NCBI RefSeq assembly: GCF_022513635.1
Contig: NZ_JAKWBL010000001.1
Location: 1,984,001-2,048,000, forward strand
Direction of reading: 5' to 3'
Length of the DNA stretch: 64,000 bases
From: Paraniabella ginsengisoli
GTDB taxonomy: Bacteria > Bacteroidota > Bacteroidia > Chitinophagales > Chitinophagaceae
The notes beneath the pieces were generated by a model, which saw nothing but the letters and a program-made list of their open reading frames with translations, searched no databases and was not told the DNA's origin. Positions within the stretch are counted from its first letter, which is position 1; each line of letters opens with the position of its first letter. Made by a program: the position numbers and the translations under genes. Shown piece after piece: positions 9,535 through 18,441 of this stretch.

Positions 9535-10032
9535 ATGGAGATTTATATAAGACAAGCTTTTATAACTGATCTACCCATTATTAAAAGTCTAGCGCTGTCC
9601 ATTTGGCCCGAAACCTATTCGTCTATCTTATCTGCGCAACAAATAGAATATATGCTTGAATTATTCTATAGTAATAATGCGCTCACCAACGATTTTAATA
9701 AAACCGGCTATCATTTTTTTATAATCAATATAGATGAGGTTGACTCAGGTTATGCCGGAGTTGAAGCTAAAGACAATTATACATGGCATTTACATAAAAT
9801 TTATCTCTCTCAAAAATTTCATGGAAAAGGTTTGGGCAAAGTATTGATTCGCTATGTGGAGAATTTTGCTAAAGAGCATGGTGCATCATTTCTGACCTTA
9901 AATGTAAATCGTTATAACAAATCACTCCATTTTTATAAAGCATGCGGATATACGATTTTGAAAGAGGAAAATATTGATATTGGAAACGGTTTTTTCATGA
10001 ATGACTATGTGATGAAGAAGGAATTGAAATAA
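9535..10032 (+). CDS. GNAT-family N-acetyltransferase
   Basis: An intact 165-residue acetyltransferase of the Gcn5-related fold. The acetyl-CoA pyrophosphate loop is visible as HGKGLGKVLIRYVENFAKEHG (read F-HGKGLGKVLI), followed by the terminal LNVNRYNKSLHFYKACGY block typical of this group. The substrate cannot be told. It begins 9 bp after higA. GNAT proteins are partners in some toxin-antitoxin systems (GNAT toxins with RHH antitoxins), but this sequence looks like an ordinary small-molecule or peptide acetyltransferase, and higA already has higB. Confidence 0.85.
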   Translation: MEIYIRQAFITDLPIIKSLALSIWPETYSSILSAQQIEYMLELFYSNNALTNDFNKTGYHFFIINIDEVDSGYAGVEAKDNYTWHLHKIYLSQKFHGKGLGKVLIRYVENFAKEHGASFLTLNVNRYNKSLHFYKACGYTILKEENIDIGNGFFMNDYVMKKELK

Positions 10033-10284
10033 TGTCAAACCAGATAAAGGCAAATAGAAGCCAAAAACTGCCAACGCTTATTAATTAAGCGCACAATAAT
10101 CCATCATTTGGGACCAGATATTAACGCCGCACTAATCATACAAATAGCTTATCTTGTAGCAGATAACGATTGAATCAGGCAATGCTTGTTTCATAATCTG
10201 ATTGCTAACCGGAGGAAATCATTTTTTGTCAACCGTCTTAAAACAACTGCTAACTTAATAATATACTCTTTAAATAATATAATC

Positions 10285-11169
10285 ATGCAAGACCTATTGC
10301 TTCCAGCTATAATTACAATAACTGTACTCATCCTTTTTTCGGGAATAAAAATTGTCCGTCCCACAAGCCGGGGCTTAATAGAAAGACTTGGTAAATACAA
10401 ATCTTTTGCCCAACCTGGCTTTCATTGGATCATACCTTTTATCGATAAAATGTATATGGTCAATATTACAGAGCAAATGGTAGATGCCCAACCTCAGGAA
10501 ATAATTACCAACGATAATCTGAATGCAAGCGTTGACGCACAAATTTATTTTAAAGTATTAGAAGGCGAAGAGAACGTAAAAAATTCATTGTATCAGGTAA
10601 ATGATTACAAACTACAAATTGTAAACCTGGCGCGTACAACTTTACGTAATATTATAGGCACACTAACGCTGCGTTCTGCCAACAGTGAACGTGGAAAAAT
10701 AAATGCCGAACTGCATACCACACTCAAAAACGAAACATCAAGCTGGGGTATTGTAATTGTAAGAACCGAGTTGAAGCAAATTGATCCGCCACCTGATGTA
10801 CAGGAAACGATGAACAAAGTAGTAAAAGCCGAAAATGAAAAAATAGCAGCTATTGACTATGCAACCGCCGCAGAAACCGTTGCTGATGGGGTAAAGCGAT
10901 CTAAAATTAAAGAAGCTGAAGGGCGTAAACGAGCACTGGTATTAGAAGCAGAAGGTGAAGCCGAGGCTATTCAACTGGTAAATGTAGCAGCAGACGAATA
11001 TTTTACCGGAAATGCACAGCTACTTCGCAAGCTCGAAGCAGTAGAAAACTCATTAAAATCTAATGCCAAAATAGTCATACCGTCTGGCTCCGAATTGATC
11101 AATGTAATTAGTGAAATGTCTGGCGTATTACCTTTGCCAAGAGATAAGAGCAAGGGAGATGTAATTTAG
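10285..11169 (+). CDS. SPFH/band-7 (stomatin/paraslipin-like) membrane protein
   Basis: About 294 residues. One N-terminal membrane anchor (LLLPAIITITVLILFSGI) is followed directly by the SPFH domain (IVRPTSRGLIERLGKYKSF; PGFHWIIPFIDKMYMVNITE) and a charged helical region rich in Ala and Glu (EAEGRKRALVLEAEGEAEAI) that forms the coiled coil of stomatin-type oligomers. These proteins form membrane microdomain scaffolds and are often linked to NfeD-type proteases; no nfeD gene is adjacent. I chose ATG at 10285 because the membrane anchor starts there; a TTG 99 bp upstream only adds unrelated residues. The C-terminus contains a SGSELINVISEMSGVLP-type tail. The gene is intact. Confidence 0.9.
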   Translation: MQDLLLPAIITITVLILFSGIKIVRPTSRGLIERLGKYKSFAQPGFHWIIPFIDKMYMVNITEQMVDAQPQEIITNDNLNASVDAQIYFKVLEGEENVKNSLYQVNDYKLQIVNLARTTLRNIIGTLTLRSANSERGKINAELHTTLKNETSSWGIVIVRTELKQIDPPPDVQETMNKVVKAENEKIAAIDYATAAETVADGVKRSKIKEAEGRKRALVLEAEGEAEAIQLVNVAADEYFTGNAQLLRKLEAVENSLKSNAKIVIPSGSELINVISEMSGVLPLPRDKSKGDVI

Positions 11170-11584
11170 AAGCGGCAATTTTTAAAAACAGTTTACAAAT
11201 CAGAAGAGCAAACATTCTTTCGAATAATAATGAAAAGAACGAAGCCTGTCATCAAATTAAACTGATAATTACGTTACCCAAAAACGAATAAGAAAATAGT
11301 TGAATCTATATTATTCAGTCTGCAAAGAAAATTCATCAACAATTCAAATAATTAAAAATCAATTAATTACACATTATCATTCGACGATGACGTAGTAAAG
11401 ATGAGACTTTAATTGTCCATTGAACAATTATTTTTTTTACACCAGTCAACCAAAGTCTATATATCCCCCAAAGTGATTGAAACTCACTAAATCCAACTCA
11501 AAATCCTGATATTCTTGCTACCTTTACGTGCTTTCGAAAAGCAACGTTTGCATTGATATTATCTAACTATAAGAATTATTTACA
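11170..11584. other. 415-bp intergenic region with a possible terminator
   Basis: No open frame of note on either strand. The only clear structure is the hairpin at 11410-11438, listed separately. The region is AT-rich and contains the leuC promoter area; I saw no unambiguous TTG/TAnnTTTG pair there. Confidence 0.5.
11410..11438 (+). terminator. Possible rho-independent terminator
   Basis: TAATTGT and ACAATTA form a 7-bp stem followed by eight T. It lies about 240 bp after the SPFH gene, so it may end that transcript or insulate leuC. The stem is AT-rich and weak. Confidence 0.5.
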
Positions 11585-13009
11585 ATGAGTACAAATCCAA
11601 CCACTTTGTTTGATAAAGTTTGGGACGCCCACGTGGTAAGAAAAATTGAAGACGGTCCGGATGTTTTGTTTATTGACCGCCATTTTATTCACGAAGTAAC
11701 AAGCCCGGTGGCTTTCCTGGGTATTGAAAGCAGGAATATTGGGGTTATGTACCCGCAGCGTACATTCGCTACAGCCGATCACAATACACCAACTATAAAT
11801 CAGCATTTACCGGTTCAGGATCCTTTGTCAGCGAAACAATTGGCAGCACTTTCTACAAATGCAGAAAAATATGGCATTTCTATTTGGGCGCTTGGAAGCC
11901 CGAAAAATGGTATTGTTCACGTTGTAGGGCCTGAAAATGGAATCACTCAACCTGGCATGACCATCGTTTGCGGCGATTCGCATACTTCTACACATGGCGC
12001 TTTTGGAAGCATTGCTTTCGGCATCGGAACTTCAGAAGTGGAAATGGTACTTTCTTCTCAATGTATCATGCAGCCCAAGCCCAAGAAAATGCGCATTGTT
12101 ATAAACGGTAAATTAGGTAAAGGCGTGTTACCAAAAGATGTGGCTTTATACATGATCGCTCAAATTACGGCCAGCGGCGCCACCGGTTATTTTGCAGAGT
12201 TTGCCGGTGAGGTATTTGAAAACATGAGCATGGAAGGCCGCATGACGGTTTGTAACATGTCTATCGAAATGGGAGCACGCGGAGGTATGATCGCGCCCGA
12301 CGAAACTACTTTCAATTATGTAAAAGGAAGAGAAAAAGCACCCAAAGGTGAAGCATGGGACAAAGCATTGGCCTATTGGAAAACGTTGAAAACCGACGAC
12401 GGAGCAGCATTTGATAAAGAGCTTGTTTTTAATGGCGCAGATATTGAGCCGCAAATTACTTACGGCACCAATCCTGGTTTGGGTACCGGAATTACTCGAA
12501 AAATTCCAAAAGCATCTGAAGTAAAAGACGGCGAAGCTTCTTATAAAAAATCGCTGGCTTACATGGACTTTCAGGAAGATGAACAAATCATTGGTAAGAA
12601 AATAGATTATGTGTTTTTGGGAAGCTGCACCAATGGCCGCATCGAAGATTTTCGTGCCTTTGCCTCTATCGTAAAAGGTAAAAAGAAAGCAGACAATATT
12701 ACCGCTTGGCTGGTTCCGGGTTCTCATATTGTAGAAGCACAAATTAAAGAAGAAGGCATTTTAGATATTTTAACCGAGGCGGGTTTTGAGTTGAGGCAAC
12801 CCGGTTGTTCGGCTTGTTTGGCAATGAACGATGATAAAATTCCCGCAGGCAAATATGCGGTAAGCACCAGTAATAGAAACTTTGAAGGCAGGCAAGGTCC
12901 CGGCGCACGCACACTTTTAGCTAGTCCTTACGTGGCTGCCGCAGTAGCAGTTACAGGCGTTGTTACCGATCCTCGCGAGTTAATGGAAGAAGAAGCTATT
13001 ACTGCGTAA
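11585..13009 (+). CDS. leuC: 3-isopropylmalate dehydratase large subunit
   Basis: Second step of leucine biosynthesis: isomerises 2- to 3-isopropylmalate with LeuD. An intact 474-residue protein of the aconitase family. The [4Fe-4S] ligands are visible as the cysteine in [13 protein letters not shown] and the CxxC pair in [10 protein letters not shown]; the substrate-site block [20 protein letters not shown] is also typical. This is the bacterial LeuC type. It heads the cluster leuC-leuD-leuA-like-membrane protein-leuB, separated from leuD by 220 bp containing a palindromic repeat, so the two may not be tightly coupled in translation. Confidence 0.98.
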   Translation: MSTNPTTLFDKVWDAHVVRKIEDGPDVLFIDRHFIHEVTSPVAFLGIESRNIGVMYPQRTFATADHNTPTINQHLPVQDPLSAKQLAALSTNAEKYGISIWALGSPKNGIVHVVGPENGITQPGMTIVCGDSHTSTHGAFGSIAFGIGTSEVEMVLSSQCIMQPKPKKMRIVINGKLGKGVLPKDVALYMIAQITASGATGYFAEFAGEVFENMSMEGRMTVCNMSIEMGARGGMIAPDETTFNYVKGREKAPKGEAWDKALAYWKTLKTDDGAAFDKELVFNGADIEPQITYGTNPGLGTGITRKIPKASEVKDGEASYKKSLAYMDFQEDEQIIGKKIDYVFLGSCTNGRIEDFRAFASIVKGKKKADNITAWLVPGSHIVEAQIKEEGILDILTEAGFELRQPGCSACLAMNDDKIPAGKYAVSTSNRNFEGRQGPGARTLLASPYVAAAVAVTGVVTDPRELMEEEAITA

Positions 13010-13097
13010 TGTTATGAACCCGGCTTTAGTGCTTCTATCATCGATATTGCGTCGCACTCTTGTACGGTAGAATATAGCTCAACTATCCAGTTCATTA

Positions 13098-13184
13098 CGT
13101 CATCTCGACCACAGGGAAACAACTCCTCAAAACGAAAGAAACTTATCAAATAAAAGGAGATTTCTCGCTTTACTCGAAATGACG
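13098..13184. repeat. Palindromic intergenic repeat between leuC and leuD
   Basis: CGTCATCTCGA at 13098-13108 and TCGAAATGACG at 13174-13184 are inverted copies (one mismatch) enclosing about 65 bp that includes GAGATTTCTCGC. The outer words are those of a dispersed repeat (GTCATTTCGA...TCGAAATGAC) seen in intergenic regions of many Bacteroidota. It carries no gene and could fold into a long hairpin in the mRNA. Confidence 0.65.
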
Positions 13185-13229
13185 GTAGTAAAAAATCTCA
13201 AATCAAAAATCCTAAATCAGAAATAAAAT

Positions 13230-13826
13230 ATGGCTTACGATAAATTTACAATATTAAAATCTACAGCAGTTCCTTTGCCCATTGAGAATGTAGATACCGA
13301 TCAAATCATTCCCGCGCGTTTCCTGAAAGCCACGGAGCGTAAGGGTTTTGGCGACAACCTGTTTCGCGATTGGCGTTATAATAATGACGATACACCTAAA
13401 CAGGATTTTGTTTTAAACAATCCTATTTACTCCGGAAAAATCTTAGTTGGCGGTAAAAACTTTGGTAGCGGGAGCAGCCGTGAACACGCCGCATGGGCTA
13501 TTTATGATTATGGATTCCGTTGTGTAATATCGAGCTTTTTTGCAGATATTTTTAAAGGGAACTCACTAAACATCGGCATTTTGCCAGTTACAGTAAGCGA
13601 AGCATTTGTAGATAAGATTTTCAAAGCTATTGAAGCCGACCCGAATGCGGAATTTGAAGTGAACCTGCCCGAACAAAAAGTTACCATATTGGCAACCGGC
13701 GAGTCTGAAGGTTTTGATATCAACGGTTATAAAAAGCATAACATGATGAATGGCTTTGATGATATTGATTACTTGCAGGCGATGAAGGAAGATATTGGTG
13801 CGTATGCGGAGAAGAGTATGTATTAA
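13230..13826 (+). CDS. leuD: 3-isopropylmalate dehydratase small subunit
   Basis: Swivelling small subunit that completes the active site of the LeuCD isomerase. An intact 198-residue protein with the family landmarks VDTDQIIPARFLK near the N-terminus, KNFGSGSSREHAAWAIYDYG in the middle, and ADIFKGNSLNIGILPV. The length is normal for bacterial LeuD (about 200). A short GC-rich repeat with terminator-like form follows 7 bp after the stop, before the leuA-like gene. Confidence 0.97.
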   Translation: MAYDKFTILKSTAVPLPIENVDTDQIIPARFLKATERKGFGDNLFRDWRYNNDDTPKQDFVLNNPIYSGKILVGGKNFGSGSSREHAAWAIYDYGFRCVISSFFADIFKGNSLNIGILPVTVSEAFVDKIFKAIEADPNAEFEVNLPEQKVTILATGESEGFDINGYKKHNMMNGFDDIDYLQAMKEDIGAYAEKSMY

Positions 13827-13832
13827 AACGAT

Positions 13833-13861
13833 AACCCCCAGCCCCTAAAGGGGAGTTTTTG
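13833..13861 (+). repeat. GC-rich hairpin repeat, copy 1 (terminator-like)
   Basis: AACCCCCAGCCCCTAAAGGGG followed by AGTTTTTG, read in two parts. The CCCC/GGGG stem and T run give it terminator form behind leuD. It is the inverted relative of copy 2 at 13952-13991; both belong to a dispersed AACTCCCC...GGGGTCAGGGG-type repeat. Confidence 0.65.
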
Positions 13862-13927
13862 TACAAAACTAAAAAACTCAAAACATTATCTTTAAGAGTT
13901 GGGGTATAGTTACATTCAGAAAATAAA

Positions 13928-15491
13928 ATGACTTCAAAAAATAAAACGACTCAAAACTCCCCTCTCCTTTGGAGAGGGGTCAGGGGTGAGGTCGAAATAA
14001 TGGACACAACGCTTCGCGATGGCGAACAAACAAGCGGCGTGTCTTTTTCTGCACAGGAAAAACTGACCATTGCACAATTGCTGTTGACCGAAGTGAAGGT
14101 TGACCGAATCGAAATTGCGTCGGCGCGTGTTTCGGAAGGCGAGTTTCAGGCGGTAAAAAAATTACTGACTGGGCTTCAGCAAATAATATGATTGACCGTG
14201 TTGAAGTACTGACTTTTGTTGATGGCGATACTTCCATAAAATGGATGCAAAAAGCCGGTGCCAAAGTGATGAACCTGCTAACAAAAGGTTCGTTAAATCA
14301 TTTGACACATCAGCTGAAAAAGACGCCAGATCAGCATTTCAGCGAAATTGCATCTGTATTAAAACTAGCTAACAAGAAAGGAATTACCTGCAATATTTAT
14401 TTGGAAGACTGGAGCAACGGAATGCGTCACTCTAAAGATTATGTGTTTCAATACATCGATTTTTTAGCAACGCAACCGGTTAAGAGAATTTTATTACCCG
14501 ATACTTTGGGGGTTTTAATTCCATCGGAAACTTCGAAATATCTTACCGAAATTGTTGAAAGATACCCGCAACTACATTTCGATTTTCATGGACATAATGA
14601 TTACGATTTGAGCGTAGCCAATGCTTTAGAAGCAGTGAAGGCTGGTGTAAAAGGTTTGCATCTAACCATCAACGGGATGGGCGAACGCGCCGGAAACACG
14701 CCACTGGAAAGCGTTGTAGCCGTTTTAAACGATTTTCAAAAAGATGTAAAAATATCGGTAAACGAAAAAGCACTTTATAAAGTAAGCAAGCTCGTTGAAG
14801 CTTTTTCGGGTTTTAGAATTTCTGCAAATAAACCGATCGTCGGTGAAAATGTATTTACGCAAACAGCCGGCATTCATGCCGATGGTGATAAAAAGAAAAA
14901 TCTTTATTACAACGATCTGATGCCCGAACGTTTTGGTCGCAAGCGCAAATATGCGCTGGGCAAAACTTCTGGCAAAGCCAATATTGAAAATAACCTGGCA
15001 CAATTAGGCATTCAGCTTTCTGACGAAGACCTAAAAACAGTAACACAACGTATTATTGAATTGGGCGATAAAAAGGAAACGGTAACACAAGACGATTTGC
15101 CTTATATTATTTCCGATGTGTTGGACAGCCACACCATTGGCGAAAAGGTAATTGTGGAAGATTATGTGTTGACGCATTCTAAAAACATGAAGCCTTCTAC
15201 AACGGTACGTGTAAAATTTGACAATGATGTTATTGAAGAAAATGCATCCGGTGATGGACAATATGATGCATTTATGAATGCGCTACATAAAATTTATACA
15301 AAAAGAAATTGCCGCTGGCCAAACTTAGAGATTATATTGTACGCATTCCGCCCGGCGGTAAAACAGATGCACTTTGTGAAACCATTATTACCTGGGAACT
15401 GAATGGCAGAGAGTTTACTACAACCGGCCTGGACAGCGACCAAACCGTTGCAGCAATTAAAGCCACACAAAAAATGTTGAATGTGATTTAA
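13928..15491 (+). CDS. leuA: 2-isopropylmalate synthase-like protein with LeuA regulatory domain, two frameshifts
   Basis: HMGL-type TIM barrel (MDTTLRDGEQTSGVSFSAQE; later GHNDYDLSVANALEAVKAG; HLTINGMGERAGNTPLESVV) plus a C-terminal LeuA-dimer allosteric domain (about 15100-15480), so it condenses acetyl-CoA with a 2-oxo acid. Location between leuD and leuB supports 2-isopropylmalate synthase, but citramalate synthase-like specificity is possible, since this subgroup is often named only for its regulatory domain. The frame breaks near 14157 and 15301, each an A run one base short. The N-terminus is odd: residues SPLLWRGVRGEV are the translation of a palindromic repeat (13952-13991) that has landed upstream of the catalytic start, so the original start codon is replaced or unclear. 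Confidence 0.9.
13952..13991 (+). repeat. GC-rich hairpin repeat, copy 2, inside the leuA-like reading frame
   Basis: CAAAACTCCCC, a short internal palindrome (TCTCCTTTGGAGA), GGGG, then TCAGGGGTGAGG. It is in the opposite orientation to copy 1 at 13833, and here it is in frame with the downstream gene, encoding the extra N-terminal residues. Translated copies of this repeat type are recognisable by SPLLWRGVRGEV-like peptides. Confidence 0.7.
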
Positions 15492-15508
15492 TTGCTGATC
15501 AATAGAAA

Positions 15509-16173
15509 ATGTACAACGCTTTGAAAATTTCTAAAAACCTAAAATATTTTATTCCTCTTTTTATCCTGCTTGCATTAGACCTGATGCTGATGGTTTTTGA
15601 TATGATTAATTTCTACAAACCATTTCCTAATGCTGATTTGTACGATATCGAAACCAATGACAGTTACGCAGAAGATTTTCAGAATTTTAAGTGGATCATT
15701 ATGATCATCGCTTTATCGCTGATCGCCATGTTCAGAAGGAAAAAAGGTATCTGGCCTGGATATTGGTTTTTTTATTTTTATTTTTGGAAGATGTTTTAAG
15801 GATACATCAGGGATTAGGATTATTTCTTTATGATGCTCTTGGCATGACAACCGGTCAGCGTGGTGGCAAAATCATGGAACTTTTTGCCGCGGCCTTTTTA
15901 GGCTTTATATTCGTAGCTCCTGCGCTGCAGGCTTATAAAACCGGTGATGCGATCTTTAAAAAACATTCACGGGCAATGTTACTTTTGCTCGCCTTGTTTT
16001 TGTTTTGCGCCGTTGTGATCGATCAATTACACCGGCTAACGCTTATTCAATACAACTGGAAATACAACGTTGTTTTTGGTATGCTGGAAGATGGTGGTGA
16101 GCTGATAACAGAAAGCCTGTTAACAGGATATTTGTTATCAATCGCGTTAAAGCAAAAAGCAGATAATTCATAA
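15509..16173 (+). CDS. Small integral membrane protein in the leucine cluster, one frameshift
   Basis: About 220 residues with five or so hydrophobic segments: residues about 12-30 (YFIPLFILLALDLMLMVF), a second near 15690-15725 (WIIMIIALSLIAMF), one around the frame break, and two later (AAAFLGFIFVAPALQAY; AMLLLLALFLFCAVVI). It ends GGELITESLLTGYLLSIAL. The frame breaks near 15766-15772 in a run of seven T that should be eight. It lies 17 bp after the leuA-like gene and 33 bp before leuB, so it is almost certainly co-transcribed, but I recognise no family. A role in export or in sensing of branched-chain compounds would be a guess. Confidence 0.75.
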
Positions 16174-16206
16174 TAAATAGAGAAAACCATTTAAATAGAG
16201 AATAGA

Positions 16207-17276
16207 ATGAAAAAAATATCTTAATAGTTCCCGGAGATGGAATTGGACAGGAAGTAACAGCAGTTGGTAAAAAAGTGTTAGATAAAATTGCTGAGAAATT
16301 CGGACATGAATTTTCTTATGATGAAGCATTGATTGGACATGCAGCCATTGAAGCCACAGGAGAAGCGCTTCCGGAAGAAAGCTTGCAGAAAATGAAAAAT
16401 TCGGATGCGGTGCTTTTCGGCGCTGTCGGTCATCCAAAATATGATAACGACCCTTCTGCCAAAGTAAGGCCAGAACAAGGTTTGCTTAAAATGCGCAAAG
16501 AGTTAGGACTGTACGCTAACCTCCGCCCTATCAAACTATTTGATGAATTACTTGATGCATCAAGCATCAAACCAGAAATATTAAAAGGTGCAGATATTTT
16601 ATTTTTCCGTGAATTAACCGGCGATATTTATTTTGGTGAAAAAGGCCGTAAAAACAATGGCGATACAGCTTTTGATAATGCAGAATACAGCAAATATGAA
16701 GTAGAACGCATTGCTCGAAAAGCGTTTGACGCAGCAATGACACGTAATAAAAAAGTTTGCAGCGTTGATAAAGCGAATGTTTTAGAAACCAGCCGACTTT
16801 GGCGCGAAGTGGTGCAGCAGGTTGCTAAAGAATATCCTGAAGTGCAGGTAGAACATCAGTTTGTAGATGCTGTTGCTATGTTATTAATAAAAGATCCTAA
16901 AAGGTTTGATGTTGTGGTAACAGCCAATTTATTTGGAGATATTCTTACAGATGAGGCTTCGCAAATTGCGGGATCGATGGGCATGTTAGCTTCTGCTTCT
17001 ATTGGCGATGGCACGGGCGTGTATGAACCCATCCACGGCTCTGCTCATGATATTACAGGAAAAGGACTTGCAAACCCAATGGCTTCGGTACTTTCGGCAG
17101 CATTATTGTTGGATATTTCTTTCGGTTTAAAAGAAGAAAGCAATGCTATTATTAGTGCTGTAGATGCAGTACTGAAAGCTGGATTTAGAACTGGTGATAT
17201 TGCCGACGCTTCTACGCCTAAAGATAAAATTTTAGGAACAGACGCCATTGGGGAAGAAATCTTAAACAGACTATAA
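16207..17276 (+). CDS. leuB: 3-isopropylmalate dehydrogenase, frameshift at the fourth codon
   Basis: Oxidative decarboxylation of 3-isopropylmalate to 2-oxoisocaproate with NAD, third step of leucine synthesis. Start at 16207: adding one A to the run of seven at 16210-16216 gives MKKNILIVPGDGIGQEV, the expected N-terminus. Visible family motifs: GAVGHPKYDNDP, ELTGDIYFGEKGR, DKANVLETSRLWREV, NLFGDILTDEASQIAGSMG and EPIHGSAHDITGKGLANP. Length about 356 residues, normal. It closes the leu cluster; a strong hairpin follows immediately. Confidence 0.97.
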
Positions 17277-17280
17277 ATTA

Positions 17281-17317
17281 GTCAGGCCGTTCATACTATA
17301 GCTGTGAACGGCCTGAC
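17281..17317 (+). terminator. Strong hairpin after leuB
   Basis: A perfect 13-bp stem, GTCAGGCCGTTCA against TGAACGGCCTGAC, with an 11-nt loop, directly after the leuB stop. No T run follows, so it may be a 3'-end-protecting structure or a weak terminator rather than a classical one. Confidence 0.6.
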
Positions 17318-17329
17318 AATATACAATCT

Positions 17330-17659
17330 ATGAATTGGATAACATTAGATAATGAAGGACAATTAGCTGAAATTGATGAAAAGTCATTTAAAAAACCTCA
17401 GCTTATATTTAAACACAGTACACGATGCTCGATTAGCTCTGTAATAAAAAACAGGTTGTATAAAGGTGAGTTACCTGATAATATAGATTTTTACTATCTT
17501 GATCTTATAGCTAACCGACCTGTTTCTAACGAAATAGCAAATCGTTATGGTATAGAGCATGAATCACCACAAGTGCTTTTAATTAAAGACGGTAAGTGTA
17601 TTTTTAACGACAGCCATAACGGTATTTATATGGATGATATTGTTGAAAATGCTAAATAG
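17330..17659 (+). CDS. ytxJ: Bacillithiol system redox protein YtxJ (monothiol bacilliredoxin)
   Basis: A 109-residue thioredoxin-fold protein of the YtxJ/DUF2847 family. The single active-site cysteine sits in FKHSTRCSISSVIKNRL, where a thioredoxin has CxxC. In Firmicutes YtxJ removes bacillithiol from oxidised proteins; its presence here implies bacillithiol use, as expected for many Bacteroidota. The C-terminal cis-proline loop is visible as ESPQVLLIKDGKCIF. The gene is intact and lies 13 bp after the leuB hairpin. Confidence 0.88.
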   Translation: MNWITLDNEGQLAEIDEKSFKKPQLIFKHSTRCSISSVIKNRLYKGELPDNIDFYYLDLIANRPVSNEIANRYGIEHESPQVLLIKDGKCIFNDSHNGIYMDDIVENAK

Positions 17660-17720
17660 AAAACTTATCATTAGTAAGATAAAAATCCTCATAACATTTC
17701 ATAATTAGAAAGAATATCTC

Positions 17721-17728
17721 TATTTTTG
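17721..17728 (+). promoter_or_regulatory. -7 element of the tRNA promoter
   Basis: TATTTTTG matches TAnnTTTG exactly and ends 9 bp before the tRNA, placing the transcription start at the tRNA 5' end. No clear TTG upstream. Confidence 0.6.
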
Positions 17729-17737
17729 CGGCCCGTT

Positions 17738-17811
17738 GGCGCGATAGCTCAGTTGGTTAGAGCACTGGATTCATAACCCAGAGGTGATGGGTTCAAGTCC
17801 CATTCGCGCTA
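17738..17811 (+). tRNA. tRNA-Met (anticodon CAT)
   Basis: A 74-nt cloverleaf: acceptor GGCGCGA against TCGCGCT (one G-T), D arm GCTCAGTTGGTTAGAGC, anticodon loop TTCATAA, T arm with GGTTCAAGTCC, discriminator A. CCA is not encoded. A CAT anticodon could also belong to tRNA-Ile with lysidine; the D arm and general sequence suit elongator methionine. The anticodon stem has a mismatched top pair (A-C). Confidence 0.92.
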
Positions 17812-17815
17812 CAAG

Positions 17816-17839
17816 ACTCTCTTAACCGGGAGTTTTTTT
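17816..17839 (+). terminator. tRNA terminator whose T run ends at the GIY-YIG start codon
   Basis: ACTCTC, loop TTAACC, GGGAGT and then seven T. The ATG of the next gene follows the last T with no space, so that gene has no ribosome binding site between terminator and start codon. Confidence 0.85.
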
Positions 17840-18082
17840 ATGCCATTTACTGTCTATCTTCTTTATTCAGATGCTTACCAAAAGCATTATACAGGATTTA
17901 CTGCAAACCTGGAACAGAGGCTCTTATCACACAACATCATTGGAAAGGAATGGACTGTGAAATATAGGCCATGGAGGCTTATATTTACTAAAGATTTTGA
18001 CAATAAAATGGAGGCCATGAGATTTGAAAGGTGGCTAAAAACAGGGGTTGGCAGGGATTTCATTAAAAAGCTTCCACATTAG
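17840..18082 (+). CDS. GIY-YIG nuclease family protein, tRNA-linked
   Basis: An 80-residue single-domain nuclease of the UvrC/YhbQ-like GIY-YIG superfamily. The two defining strands are degenerate but recognisable (TVYLLYSD and KHYTGFT); the catalytic arginine lies in NLEQRLLSHN and the metal-binding glutamate in KMEAMRFERWLK. The start codon follows the tRNA terminator without a gap. The segment from the tRNA T arm through the first 16 codons recurs 329 bp downstream (18115-18214), where the gene copy is broken after about 50 bp. This looks like a tandem duplication or insertion in which tRNA tail, terminator and gene form one cassette. Substrate unknown. Confidence 0.85.
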   Translation: MPFTVYLLYSDAYQKHYTGFTANLEQRLLSHNIIGKEWTVKYRPWRLIFTKDFDNKMEAMRFERWLKTGVGRDFIKKLPH

Positions 18083-18114
18083 ATTCATCCAGGATTTATA
18101 TCCGCCGCGGCGGA

Positions 18115-18214
18115 GATGGGTTCAAGTCCCATTCGCCAACAAGACTCTCTTAACCGGGAGTTTTTTTATGCCATTTACTGTCTATATTCTTTATTCGGAT
18201 GTTTACAAAAGCAT
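18115..18214 (+). repeat. Second copy of tRNA tail + terminator + GIY-YIG start (truncated)
   Basis: Direct repeat of 17786-17887 with about 92% identity over 100 bp: GATGGGTTCAAGTCCCATTC of the tRNA T arm, the acceptor end changed to GCCAACA, the same terminator, and the first codons MPFTVY. Similarity ends after AAAAGCAT. It is preceded by the GC-rich palindrome CCGCCGCGGCGG at about 18102. The 5' two thirds of the tRNA are absent, so this is not a tRNA gene. The remaining part of 18083-18441 is AT-rich with nothing I recognise. Confidence 0.8.
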
Positions 18215-18441
18215 CCATAGAATTTAGATTATATTTTTTGTCTTTTTAAATAGCGATTGTACATTTGTTTTCTCAAAATTAGCTTATGACTATACCTATT
18301 GCACTACCATTATGCCTGGTCAAACACGAATTAGATTATTGCATACACTTTATCCGATCTTCACTTATTTCTAATTGAAGAACCAATAACTAATAAGCAC
18401 TCATCGCTTTCTTTGCTCACTTCACCATACCTCTAACCGCA

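Noticed and set aside
9535-10032. GNAT toxin of a third toxin-antitoxin component
   Set aside because: No RHH antitoxin partner next to it, and the sequence resembles common small-molecule acetyltransferases.
12146-12742. Antisense open frame of 198 codons within leuC
   Set aside because: Lies wholly inside a well-conserved gene and encodes a composition typical of shadow frames.
17281-17317. Attachment site or riboswitch after leuB
   Set aside because: A simple perfect hairpin directly after the stop codon with no partner repeat elsewhere; best read as a transcript-end structure.
18115-18214. Second tRNA gene
   Set aside because: Only the T arm and acceptor end are present; D and anticodon arms are missing.
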